DNA of 50,000 nt, taken from NCBI GenBank assembly GCA_026988435.1, contig JALSLH010000056.1, forward strand, positions 1 to 50,000, in the 5' to 3' direction. The stretch comes from Methylophaga sp. Its GTDB lineage: Bacteria > Pseudomonadota > Gammaproteobacteria > Nitrosococcales > Methylophagaceae. This document shows positions 16,817-24,585 of this stretch, piece by piece. Both the position numbers and the translations under genes were made by a program. Within the stretch, counting starts at the first letter, position 1. Every line of letters begins with the position of its first letter. A model generated the notes under the pieces. The model saw only the letters and a program-made list of their open reading frames with translations. It ran no database searches and was not told the DNA's origin.

Positions 16817-18690
16817 TTAGGCAATACATGAAGCACGCCTTCATCAAATTTCCCCCACCGTGTTTCGCGTGTAATATAACCAAATTGATCGATGGATATT
16901 TCTCCCGTTGCACCACTAAAACGTAGTGTTGAATCATTGCTTAACGCGTTTAATTCGGGTACCAAATGATAGGCATCAGCCCCCAAAGCATAAAGACGCT
17001 TCAGGCGATTAAAATTTTCAGGTTTACTGGTCGATAAAGCGATGTAAGTGGGGTCAGATGCTGTTATATCATCAAATATCCACGGGACATCACCAATGAT
17101 AAGCCTATTTAGGTCAATATCTTGCTGCGCATCATGATAACCAGTATAGGCATGTGAGGTTGCAATAATAGGCAAGCTTGCACTGCGATAAAACTTAAGT
17201 TGCGGCACTAATTGTCTTGCTTTTTCTGGTTTGGCAACTAAGAAAAGAAAATCAATATCTTGGCGACGGCGTGGTTCAAATTCTAAATTCCGACCTAGCG
17301 TTCTGGTGAGTGCACGGCTACGCTGAGTACTTGTCACTAAACCAAGCAATGGTTTCAGCACATCTGAAAAATCATTCTGTGTTACATCATAGGTGGCCTT
17401 GTTTATCACGCTACCATTATTTATTTGCCATTGGTCAATAAATGCGCTGCTGATACGTTCTCCCCATTTATTTTGTGGTGCAAGCACTATAGCGCGCTCA
17501 AAACCTTGAGCAGAGGCATAATTAGCCACAGCAATAGCATCATCTTCTGGTGCTAAACCAAACTGAAAAAAGTTTGCTTTACTTGCTTGGTCAGCCAGTC
17601 TATTGAGCGCTAATACAGGCACGGGTAATGATGTAGATTCGGCAAGTAATTGCACTGCAATTTTATCAAGTGGACCAATAACTAAACTGACGTTCTTATC
17701 GAGTGCACGTTGGTATTGCTGTAAAACATTACTCGTTCTGTATTCACGGTCTGTTTCTACAGCGAAAAAATGTAGCTGGATATTTGATTGGGCAGTCAGA
17801 TGCGCTGCGACGATACCTTCTCTAATGGCTTTTGCTGCCATTTTATAAGGCCCAGATTCGGGTAATAAAATAGCAATATCAGTGATGTTTGTGGGTAGGT
17901 TTATGGCTGATATTTCACCCGTATCTGTATTGCCAACTGATGGGAAAAGAGCGGGATCTGCAGGATGGTTGGGGTAACTTCGGTACCAGTCTTCCATCGC
18001 AACGGCTAAGGACTCTGAATTAGCGGGGTAAGCTTTAACGGCATACGCTAAAGCAAACCAACCACTGTCAATAGATGGCGGAATGCCGGGGTTAAATAAA
18101 TCCAAGATCTGAGGCGATAAATGCATTAATGCTTGCCACAAAATCTGTTGGTTTTGCTCGCGGTCAGCCTCAGCTAACAGTGGTGCTAATAAAATATGAC
18201 TATTGGCTTTTTCTAACCAGTTTTCAGTGAGCTGATAAGCTTGAATTCTAAATTCAAGTATGCGTTTCTTTTGTATATCAGGCAGAGTTGTTACATCAAA
18301 AGATTCTAATGCCCGCAATGCATCTTCGGGCTGATCATTACTAAGCGCTATTTCTGCCTCCAAAATAGCGGCATCAACTTGTTTTGTATCACTTAGCTTT
18401 TCATAATTTATTTTATCAAGGGTACTAGATGCTTGTGCTGAATCATTAAGCTGCCAAAAGTTTTGGGCAGCGTAAAAATAGAATAGAGCTTGTTGCTCAT
18501 TATTATTTTTAGATGCCAGTTTAAGATACTGTTGTGCCGCGCTGTCATAATCACCAGATTGTTCAGCTTCTTGTGCGGCTAACACATCAGACTGATTAGG
18601 CCGTGTAGAGATATTGGGATCGGCTGGCTGACAAGCACTGAGTGTAAGGATCAAGCAGGTGACCAAAAACAAATAAATACGTGAATTCAT
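16813..18690 (-). CDS. lpoA: Penicillin-binding protein activator LpoA
   Basis: The 625-residue lipoprotein has a lipobox L-S-A-C (Cys20). An N-terminal helical repeat region (about 30-250, TPR-like) is followed by a periplasmic-binding-protein-like domain (about 260-620), starting near I-T-D-I-A-I-L-L-P-E-S-G-P-Y. In E. coli LpoA activates PBP1A from the outer membrane, and this protein matches in layout and neighbourhood. It is followed by yraN (ATGA overlap) and diverges from rsmI. The diaA/gmhA-type gene that separates yraN and yraP in E. coli is absent here. Confidence 0.93.
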   Translation of the reverse strand: MNSRIYLFLVTCLILTLSACQPADPNISTRPNQSDVLAAQEAEQSGDYDSAAQQYLKLASKNNNEQQALFYFYAAQNFWQLNDSAQASSTLDKINYEKLSDTKQVDAAILEAEIALSNDQPEDALRALESFDVTTLPDIQKKRILEFRIQAYQLTENWLEKANSHILLAPLLAEADREQNQQILWQALMHLSPQILDLFNPGIPPSIDSGWFALAYAVKAYPANSESLAVAMEDWYRSYPNHPADPALFPSVGNTDTGEISAINLPTNITDIAILLPESGPYKMAAKAIREGIVAAHLTAQSNIQLHFFAVETDREYRTSNVLQQYQRALDKNVSLVIGPLDKIAVQLLAESTSLPVPVLALNRLADQASKANFFQFGLAPEDDAIAVANYASAQGFERAIVLAPQNKWGERISSAFIDQWQINNGSVINKATYDVTQNDFSDVLKPLLGLVTSTQRSRALTRTLGRNLEFEPRRRQDIDFLFLVAKPEKARQLVPQLKFYRSASLPIIATSHAYTGYHDAQQDIDLNRLIIGDVPWIFDDITASDPTYIALSTSKPENFNRLKRLYALGADAYHLVPELNALSNDSTLRFSGATGEISIDQFGYITRETRWGKFDEGVLHVLPK

Positions 18691-18784
18691 GGTTTAATAT
18701 CTAAATAATAAATAATATAAAAGAAACATCTTACCTGTTCGCGTATATTACGACTAGATGTTTAGTAATTGAGGAAAATTTCCC

Positions 18785-19630
18785 GTGTCAGAAAATCAAG
18801 TAGCAACGCTTTATATTGTTGCGACACCTATCGGTAATTTATCTGATATTTCACAACGTGCCATTGATACATTACAAGAAGTAGATGTCATTGCTGCGGA
18901 AGATACGCGACACAGTGGCACATTATTACAGCATTATTCTATTGCCACCCCAATGATCTCATTGCATGAGCATAATGAACAGCAACGCAGTGAAACTTTG
19001 CTAATAAAATTACAACAAGGTGAGTCAATTGCATTAATAAGTGATGCTGGCACACCTCTTATTAGTGACCCCGGATATCGCCTAGTGTCACTGGTTCGCG
19101 AACATGATATTCGTGTTGTACCCATCCCGGGGAGTTGCGCTTTGATTACGGCATTATCAGCTTCAGGATTACCATCAGATAGCTTTAGCTTTGAGGGCTT
19201 TTTGCCATCAAAGCAGGGCGCTCGTCAGCAAACCTTAGCAGCCTTGGAAAATGATAGCCGAACAATGATTTTTTATGAAAGCCCACGGCGATTACAAGCA
19301 TGTTTAACGGATATGGTGGCTGTTTTTGGTGACGATCGTCTTGTTTGCTTAGCGCGAGAATTAACAAAATTACATGAAACAATAACAACAAAGCCATTAG
19401 CAGAATTACTTGATTGGGTGAGCAATGATAGCAACCAACAAAGAGGTGAATGCGTATTGCTGGTTGAGGGCGTTAAAGAGCAAAAAGAAAGCAGTGAAAT
19501 TGAAATAAATCATATGCTAGCAATATTGCTTAAAGAACTGCCGGTTAAAAAAGCAGCGGCAATTACCGCTTCGTTATTAGACGTAAGCAAAAATGCAGCT
19601 TATGACATGGCACTGAAACTTAAGCAATAA
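18785..19630 (+). CDS. rsmI: 16S rRNA (cytidine-2'-O-)-methyltransferase RsmI
   Basis: The 281-residue protein has the tetrapyrrole-methylase fold used by RsmI to methylate C1402 of 16S rRNA. Signatures are V-A-T-P-I-G-N-L-S-D-I-S-Q-R-A, A-A-E-D-T-R-H-S-G, L-I-S-D-A-G-T-P-L-I-S-D-P-G and the Y-E-S-P-R-R-L loop. It starts with GTG at 18785 after GAGG. It is divergent from lpoA, the usual yraL/yraM arrangement. The RNase P RNA gene begins 25 bases after its stop. Confidence 0.97.
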   Translation: MSENQVATLYIVATPIGNLSDISQRAIDTLQEVDVIAAEDTRHSGTLLQHYSIATPMISLHEHNEQQRSETLLIKLQQGESIALISDAGTPLISDPGYRLVSLVREHDIRVVPIPGSCALITALSASGLPSDSFSFEGFLPSKQGARQQTLAALENDSRTMIFYESPRRLQACLTDMVAVFGDDRLVCLARELTKLHETITTKPLAELLDWVSNDSNQQRGECVLLVEGVKEQKESSEIEINHMLAILLKELPVKKAAAITASLLDVSKNAAYDMALKLKQ

Positions 19631-19655
19631 AGCTCACGATACGATAAAATACCCA

Positions 19656-20013
19656 GCAGAGATGGCCAGACAATCGCGCTTTTAGCTAGACTAATTGTGA
19701 GGAAAGTCCGGGCTCCAATGGGCAGGGTGCCAGATAACGTCTGGAAAGCGCGAGCTTATGGCAAGTGCCACAGAAAATATACCGCCTAATTTTTATTAGG
19801 TAAGGGTGAAAAGGTGCGGTAAGAGCGCACCGCGCGGTTGGTAACAATCGTGGCAGGGTAAACCCCACCTGGAGCAAGACCAAATAGAAGAGCAGTTTGC
19901 ATGCAAACAGATACGGCCCGTATCGTTCTTGGGTAGGTTGCTTGAGGCATGTAGTGATGCATGTCCCAGATGAATGATTGTTCTCGACAGAACCCGGCTT
20001 ATCGGCCATCTCT
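19656..20013 (+). ncRNA. rnpB: RNase P RNA (M1 RNA, bacterial class A)
   Basis: Conserved RNase P regions appear in order: GAGGAAAGTCCGGGCTCC near 19698, GGGCAGGGTGCCAG, GGTAAGGGTGAAAAGGTGCGG, AGAGCGCACCGCGC and GGCAGGGTAAACCCCACC. AGCAAGACCAAATAGAAG, GGGTAGGTTGCTTGAG, AGATGAATGATTGTTCTCG and ACAGAACCCGGCTTATCGG follow. The ends pair: AGAGATGGCC (19658-19667) with GGCCATCTCT (20004-20013). A TAAAAT -10 lies at 19645-19650 and a T run follows. This RNA is the catalytic subunit that cuts the 5' leader from tRNA precursors. Confidence 0.97.
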
Positions 20014-20019
20014 TTTTTT
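20004..20019 (+). terminator. T-run terminator of rnpB
   Basis: The 3' strand of the closing helix (20004-20013) runs straight into seven T residues (20013-20019), which gives intrinsic termination at the end of the RNA. Confidence 0.7.
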
Positions 20020-20048
20020 AGGTATAAAATAGCAGGATTTTGTCTTAT

Positions 20049-20069
20049 CACCCCTAGTTTTAGGGGGTG
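20049..20069. repeat. Short hairpin between rnpB and the next promoter
   Basis: CACCCCTA (20049-20056) and TAGGGGGTG (20061-20069) pair with one bulged G around a GTTT loop. It lies upstream of the TATAAT at 20091. It may be a barrier or binding site; no T run follows. Confidence 0.4.
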
Positions 20070-20090
20070 CGGCCAACCTAAGGGCTAAGA

Positions 20091-20096
20091 TATAAT
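20091..20096 (+). promoter_or_regulatory. -10 box of the VPxPA-CTERM gene
   Basis: A perfect TATAAT is present with no good -35 at 17 bases, which suggests an activator or a weak promoter. Transcription would start near 20103, a few bases before the riboswitch-like leader. Confidence 0.5.
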
Positions 20097-20110
20097 GCTC
20101 ACGTATTTTT

Positions 20111-20190
20111 AACTGCCAAACTTGCGTGTAAACCAAGGACGGAAAGTTACAGGTCTTAACAATTGTTTTTTTAAGATGGCTGAACTGCAT
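20111..20190 (+). promoter_or_regulatory. Candidate c-di-GMP-I (GEMM-like) riboswitch, diverged
   Basis: The leader shows GEMM-I elements in order. A GCCAAAC entry (20114-20120) is followed by a P2 hairpin: CTTG 20121-20124 with CAAG 20134-20137, GT/AC, one bulged C and a GUAA tetraloop 20128-20131. Then GGACGGAAAG (20137-20146; the usual form is GGACGCAAAG). A P3 stem pairs 20153-20159 with 20171-20177. The 3' segment AAGATGGCTGAACTGC resembles the family's closing strand. The outer P1 helix looks weak (only TGC/GCA). It precedes the CTERM gene by about 20 bases, with the ribosome site just after it. Confidence 0.45.
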
Positions 20191-20208
20191 AATTTATGGA
20201 GATTTAAA

Positions 20209-20784
20209 ATGAAAAAACTTGTATTAGCAGCACTACTTCTAGTTTCAGTGAGCGCCAATGCGGCAACAGCCGTAATCTCTGGTGGTAAGTTGATTGGTTT
20301 TGATGATGTGAATTTAACCGGTTTTGGTTTATATGACACAAGGTTTCATGATGCATGGACAGGCGATATTTATAGTAAGGCATTTACAGATGCAACGGGA
20401 GTAGATGTAATAAATAACTTCACTGGCGTGGGTGGTGCACAAGGAACTATTCTTGATTTTAATCCTGGTTTCACATTTGGTTGTAGTAAGGGGAGTATTG
20501 TTTGTGACTGGGTTACGATTTATGATGAAAAATTTGCACCTGGTGGTTCTGTTGTATTAGGTGGAACATTTCGTAATTGGGATGGAGGCCATGATACAAA
20601 TGACGCTCTTTCATTGGCTACTCTCACTAGAGGCGCTGCTGAAAATGATGGTTTAAATAATAATCGTATCTTTTTAACGTGGACACCAAGCAATGTTAGC
20701 GCTGTTCCAGTCCCGGCAGCGGCATTTATGTTCGCTCCAGCATTGTTAGGTTTCTTAGGATTCCGTCGTAAAGTACGCGCTTAA
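20209..20784 (+). CDS. Exported protein with VPxPA-type C-terminal sorting signal
   Basis: The 191-residue protein has a signal peptide (residues 1 to about 21, ending S-A-N-A). A Gly/Asp-rich soluble part with two cysteines in C-S-K-G-S-I-V-C follows. The tail is V-P-V-P-A-A-A-F, then a hydrophobic stretch, then R-R-K-V-R-A. That tail matches VPxPA/PEP-CTERM-type signals cut by exosortases, so the mature protein is probably surface or matrix material. The body is not one I recognise. The ATG at 20209 has GGAG 7 bases upstream. No exosortase gene is in the window. A strong terminator follows. Confidence 0.82.
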   Translation: MKKLVLAALLLVSVSANAATAVISGGKLIGFDDVNLTGFGLYDTRFHDAWTGDIYSKAFTDATGVDVINNFTGVGGAQGTILDFNPGFTFGCSKGSIVCDWVTIYDEKFAPGGSVVLGGTFRNWDGGHDTNDALSLATLTRGAAENDGLNNNRIFLTWTPSNVSAVPVPAAAFMFAPALLGFLGFRRKVRA

Positions 20785-20825
20785 ATCGAGTAAGTCTATA
20801 GTGCTTTGGCACTGTAATGTCTTTC

Positions 20826-20857
20826 AAAAAAGCCATCTCAAATGAGATGGCTTTTTT
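20826..20857 (+). terminator. Rho-independent terminator
   Basis: A 14-bp perfect stem (20826-20839 with 20844-20857) around AAAT has a T run in its 3' arm and an A run in its 5' arm. It can therefore work in both directions. It ends the CTERM gene. Confidence 0.93.
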
Positions 20858-21111
20858 GTTTTATCTACCCTTAAAACCCTCTTCCGCTAATTGTGCTTTT
20901 TGAAGTTATCTGTTTCTAAAGTAAATTGGCTTTGGGAAATAATTCTATTTCGGCCTTTATAGTTTTTATACCTAGAATCTACATTAACTTCCAACGCCAC
21001 TTTTTTGATAAGAAAGGTGTCTTCTCTAGTCGCCAATATAGCCCAATACCCACAATACTAAACTAACGCTAAGTCATTGACGGCAAAAGAACATTTTGTT
21101 TGTTTTGATGC
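20858..21111. other. AT-rich intergenic stretch before the dcw promoter
   Basis: About 250 bases with no supportable gene in either strand. I see no long repeat or clear hairpin. It ends at the mraZ promoter. Confidence 0.6.
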
Positions 21112-21140
21112 TTGACACACCCTAAGTACACTCCTATAGT
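21112..21140 (+). promoter_or_regulatory. Strong sigma-70 promoter of the dcw cluster
   Basis: TTGACA (21112-21117) and TATAGT (21135-21140) are exactly 17 bases apart, near consensus. Transcription would start near 21147. Confidence 0.85.
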
Positions 21141-21146
21141 GTCAGA

Positions 21147-21176
21147 AAGTGGGTAAAAGTGGATCAAAGTGGATCA
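21147..21176 (+). promoter_or_regulatory. Three MraZ boxes
   Basis: Three head-to-tail 10-mers of the form AAGTGG(G/A)T.A start at 21147, 21157 and 21167. They have the 10-bp period and GTGG core known for MraZ operators. They overlap the predicted transcription start, so MraZ binding should repress the cluster. Confidence 0.8.
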
Positions 21177-21197
21177 CATAATTTTAAGGGGCAACAC

Positions 21198-21650
21198 GTG
21201 TTTCGAGGCGTAGCAACATTTAATCTGGATGCAAAAGGACGGATGGCGATTCCAGCCAAATTCCGTAAGCATCTTGACGTCTGTTGTGAGGGCCGATTGG
21301 TGGTGACTATCGATCATAGTGATCATTGTTTACAACTATATCCTTTGCCTGAATGGGAAGAGGTTGAAAAAAAGTTATCAGCACTGCCTAGTTTAAACCC
21401 TCAAGTGCGTAAATTAAAGCGAATGTTATTAGGTTATGCTACAGAATGTGAAATGGATAATAATGGTCGCATATTATTGCCTGCCAAATTACGTGAGTTT
21501 GCCAACCTAACAAAAAGCACAGTGATGATTGGTCAAGGCAATAAGTTTGAAATGTGGGATGAAGAGACGTGGAATGCGTTAATGGATGAATGTCTGGATG
21601 AAAATTTTGACGGCATACTGTCGACCGAATTAGAAAATCTCTCCATTTAG
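21198..21650 (+). CDS. mraZ: Transcriptional regulator MraZ
   Basis: The 150-residue protein has two tandem AbrB-like domains, each with the DxxGR motif: L-D-A-K-G-R near residue 11 and M-D-N-N-G-R near residue 88. The E. coli family start is M-F-R-G, so I chose the GTG at 21198. It follows AAGGGG with a 6-base spacer. An in-frame GTG at 21159 would put the MraZ boxes inside the coding region. MraZ represses its own operon through the boxes just upstream. RsmH, encoded next, is reported to counter MraZ action. Confidence 0.97.
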   Translation: MFRGVATFNLDAKGRMAIPAKFRKHLDVCCEGRLVVTIDHSDHCLQLYPLPEWEEVEKKLSALPSLNPQVRKLKRMLLGYATECEMDNNGRILLPAKLREFANLTKSTVMIGQGNKFEMWDEETWNALMDECLDENFDGILSTELENLSI

Positions 21651-21659
21651 GATTTGAAT

Positions 21660-22595
21660 ATGAGTGAAAGTCCTGAACATTTACCTGTCTTACTCACCGA
21701 GACAGTTGTCTCCCTTGATGTGAAACCTAACGGTATTTATGTTGATGGCACGTTTGGTCGCGGCGGTCATGCCCGAGCAGTACTTGCCCAATTATCAGAA
21801 CAAGGTCAGCTCTTAGGTTTAGATAAAGACCCTGCTGCTATCGCTGCTGGTAAATCACTTGCTGAAGAAGATCCTCGATTCAGCATTGAGCAATGTTCGT
21901 TTGCTGAGCTAGCTACACCGATTAATGCTCGATTATGGCAGGGTAAAATCGATGGGATCTTGTTAGATATTGGTGTGTCATCACCTCAAATTGATGTGGC
22001 AGAACGTGGTTTCAGCTTTCAGAAAGATGGGCCGTTAGATATGCGAATGAACCCTGATGTAGGCATAAGTGCAGCACAGTGGCTTGCTAAAGCAGAGATG
22101 GCCGATATTGAAACGGTCATAAAAACCTTGGGTGAAGAGCGATATGGTAAACGCATTGCTCGCGCTATTGTTGAGACACGTGAACATACGCCAATCACTA
22201 CCACTAAACAATTAGCGACACTAGTGGATAAGGCAAGCCCATCACGCGAGAAGAACAAACACCCTGCAACGCGTACTTTTCAGGCGATTCGTATCTATAT
22301 AAATAATGAGTTGGAAGATTTAAAATCAGGCTTGGAACAAGCCTTGGATGTGTTGACTGTCGGTGGCCGATTAGCTGTTATCAGCTTTCATTCCTTAGAA
22401 GATAGAATTGTAAAACGTTATTTCCGCGATCAAGCGCTAGGTGATGATTATCCGTCTGACTTTCCTATTAGAGCCGCTGATCTTAATCCTCGCATTCGAT
22501 TGATAGGTAAAGCAATCAAAGCAGGAAAAGCTGAGCTTGGTGCAAACCCTAGAGCACGTAGCGCAGTATTGCGTGTAGTGGAGAAATTGGCATGA
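21660..22595 (+). CDS. rsmH: 16S rRNA (cytosine-N4-)-methyltransferase RsmH (MraW)
   Basis: The 311-residue protein methylates C1402 of 16S rRNA on N4; RsmI at 18785 adds the 2'-O-methyl to the same base. Motifs are H-L-P-V-L-L, V-D-G-T-F-G-R-G-G-H (SAM loop), D-I-G-V-S-S-P-Q-I-D and I-S-F-H-S-L-E-D-R-I-V-K. The ATG at 21660 has AGGA 7 bases upstream; a TTG six bases earlier is less likely. It overlaps ftsL by four bases. Confidence 0.98.
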   Translation: MSESPEHLPVLLTETVVSLDVKPNGIYVDGTFGRGGHARAVLAQLSEQGQLLGLDKDPAAIAAGKSLAEEDPRFSIEQCSFAELATPINARLWQGKIDGILLDIGVSSPQIDVAERGFSFQKDGPLDMRMNPDVGISAAQWLAKAEMADIETVIKTLGEERYGKRIARAIVETREHTPITTTKQLATLVDKASPSREKNKHPATRTFQAIRIYINNELEDLKSGLEQALDVLTVGGRLAVISFHSLEDRIVKRYFRDQALGDDYPSDFPIRAADLNPRIRLIGKAIKAGKAELGANPRARSAVLRVVEKLA

Positions 22596-22882
22596 ATATA
22601 CTTAGCCAATTACAGGTATGGAGGGTTTTAAAACCTATCATCTTGATGTTGATTGCTGTTATGGGCTCTGCAGTGGCGGTGGTTTATAGCAAGCATATAG
22701 CACGAACAAAATTTGTTGTATTGCAAAGCTTGGAACAAGAGCGTGATTCGCTTAATGAAGAGTGGGGACGCTTATTATTAGAGCAAAGCACCTGGGCAAG
22801 CCCTAGTCATGTTGAGCGGCAAGCCATTAAGCGATTGCATATGATTGTGCCAACAGCAGATATGACGGTGGTAATTAAGTAA
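22592..22882 (+). CDS. ftsL: Cell division protein FtsL
   Basis: The 96-residue bitopic protein has a membrane helix (about residues 14-33) followed by a coiled-coil region with heptad-like L-E-Q-E-R-D-S-L-N-E-E-W-G-R-L-L-L-E-Q. The conserved W and the A-x-x-R/K-L-x-M end (K-R-L-H-M-I-V-P) fit FtsL, the partner of FtsB and FtsQ that activates FtsWI. It starts in the ATGA overlap with rsmH and shares one base with ftsI. Confidence 0.94.
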   Translation: MNILSQLQVWRVLKPIILMLIAVMGSAVAVVYSKHIARTKFVVLQSLEQERDSLNEEWGRLLLEQSTWASPSHVERQAIKRLHMIVPTADMTVVIK

Positions 22883-24585
22883 TGGCGCGTCGCAGTAAAG
22901 CTAATCATATTGCTAGCTGGCGGCTAAACCTAGTGCGTGTGGTTTTTCTTGGTTTGGTGTTAGGTTTAGGCTGGCGATTGGTCGATATTCAAGTACTTAA
23001 TACTGACTTCTTACGCAGTCAAGGTGATGCACGACATGTTCGTAAAGTACCTATAGCGGCGCATCGAGGTATGATTTTAGATCGTCACGGAGAACCATTG
23101 GCAATAAGCACGCCTGTTCACTCAGTGTGGCTAAATCCACAAGAAGTGGATAGTAGTGATGCTCAATTAAAGAAATTAGCAAAACTGCTTAATATTAAGC
23201 ATCGTGTTCTTACGAAAAAAATAAACAACAATAAAACCAAAGAATTTATTTATATAAAACGTCGGTTAACACCAGAGTTAGCAGCAAAAATAAAACAACT
23301 TGATATTGCAGGCGTGGCATTGCAACGCGAATATAAACGTTATTATCCTGTGGGCGAAGTGACATCACATCTATTAGGTTTCACCAGTATTGATGACAAC
23401 GGTCAGGAAGGATTGGAGTTAACTTATAATGATGTGTTGTCTGGCGTACCCGGTCTAAAACGGATGATGCGAGACAGTCGTGGCACCTATGTCGGTGGCG
23501 GCGAGCAACTAAAAGCCAGTAAAGATGGCGAGAATATTAGCTTAAGCATTGATTTGCGCTTGCAATATTTAAGCTATCAATCTTTGAAGGCTACGGTTAA
23601 AAAATATCATGCACGTTCAGGTTCGGCTGTCGTTTTAGATATTAGAACAGGTGAAGTATTGGCGATGGTCAATCAGCCTTCGTTTAATCCGAATAATCGT
23701 CGTGGGTTAAAAATCAGTGATTACCGTAATCGTGCTGTGACAGATTTGTTTGAGCCAGGTTCAATTGTGAAGCCTTTTACAATAGCTAGTGGCTTGAAAT
23801 CAGGAGAAGTCACTACAAAAACCATTATCGATACCCGCCCAGGTTTTTATAAAGTGAGCGGGCATATGATTAAGGATTTCCGAAATTACGGAGAAATCAA
23901 TCTTGGTACTTTGATCCAGAAATCAAGTAATGTCGGTGCAAGTAAAATTGCCTTATCACTAAAGCCTGAACAATTATGGCAAGGTTTTTCATCTTTTGGT
24001 TTAGGCGAGCCAACAGGCGCCTATTTCCCCGGCGAAGCAATGGGGCGATTACCTGATCCAAGTACATGGCGAGAAATTGATCGTGCGGTATTGTCTTATG
24101 GTTATGGTTTGGCGGCTTCAACTTTGCAAATCGCACGAGCGTATATGGTGCTGGCTAATGGCGGTATTCTTCAACCTGTGAGTTTCTTGCAGCTCGATAA
24201 ACAACCCGAAGGGCGACGTGTTTTCTCACGTGAAATAATGAGTAATGTCCTAGGGATGATGGAAAAGGTTGTGCAGGTGGGGGGGACAGCTCGGCGAGCA
24301 GCCGTTGAAAACTACAGCGTTGCAGGTAAAACGGGCACGGTTAAAAAAGCAAGTCATGGTGGTTATGCTGAAGGACACTATCTTTCATTGTTTGCAGGCA
24401 TTATTCCAGCGAGCAATCCTCGGTTAGCCATGGTTGTGATGGTAGATGATCCGCAAGGTGATAAATATTATGGTGGTTTGATTGCCGCCCCTGTTTTTTC
24501 TGAAGTCATGTCGGGGGCAATGCGTTTATTGAATGTAGCGCCAGACAATATGCCAGAAACGAATCTACAGGTGGCACATAAATGA
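22882..24585 (+). CDS. ftsI: Septal transpeptidase FtsI (PBP3)
   Basis: The 567-residue class B penicillin-binding protein has an N-terminal membrane anchor (about 18-32) and a dimerisation domain beginning R-G-M-I-L-D-R. The transpeptidase motifs are S-I-V-K at 294-297 (acylated Ser294), S-S-N at 348-350 and K-T-G at 483-485. It crosslinks septal peptidoglycan together with FtsW. Junctions with ftsL (1 base) and murE (ATGA) overlap. Confidence 0.98.
   Translation: MARRSKANHIASWRLNLVRVVFLGLVLGLGWRLVDIQVLNTDFLRSQGDARHVRKVPIAAHRGMILDRHGEPLAISTPVHSVWLNPQEVDSSDAQLKKLAKLLNIKHRVLTKKINNNKTKEFIYIKRRLTPELAAKIKQLDIAGVALQREYKRYYPVGEVTSHLLGFTSIDDNGQEGLELTYNDVLSGVPGLKRMMRDSRGTYVGGGEQLKASKDGENISLSIDLRLQYLSYQSLKATVKKYHARSGSAVVLDIRTGEVLAMVNQPSFNPNNRRGLKISDYRNRAVTDLFEPGSIVKPFTIASGLKSGEVTTKTIIDTRPGFYKVSGHMIKDFRNYGEINLGTLIQKSSNVGASKIALSLKPEQLWQGFSSFGLGEPTGAYFPGEAMGRLPDPSTWREIDRAVLSYGYGLAASTLQIARAYMVLANGGILQPVSFLQLDKQPEGRRVFSREIMSNVLGMMEKVVQVGGTARRAAVENYSVAGKTGTVKKASHGGYAEGHYLSLFAGIIPASNPRLAMVVMVDDPQGDKYYGGLIAAPVFSEVMSGAMRLLNVAPDNMPETNLQVAHK

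Noticed and set aside
19686-20051. Antisense reading frame of 121 codons across the RNase P RNA
   Set aside because: It lies within conserved RNase P RNA sequence; openness of the frame follows from RNA structure, and no ribosome site or domain is seen.
20122-20208. Upstream extension of the CTERM gene beginning at a GTG
   Set aside because: It would place 29 residues before a clean signal peptide and overlap the structured leader; ATG at 20209 has a good ribosome site.
21159-21197. Earlier GTG start for mraZ
   Set aside because: It falls inside the operator repeats; the family start M-F-R-G fits the GTG at 21198 with AAGGGG upstream.
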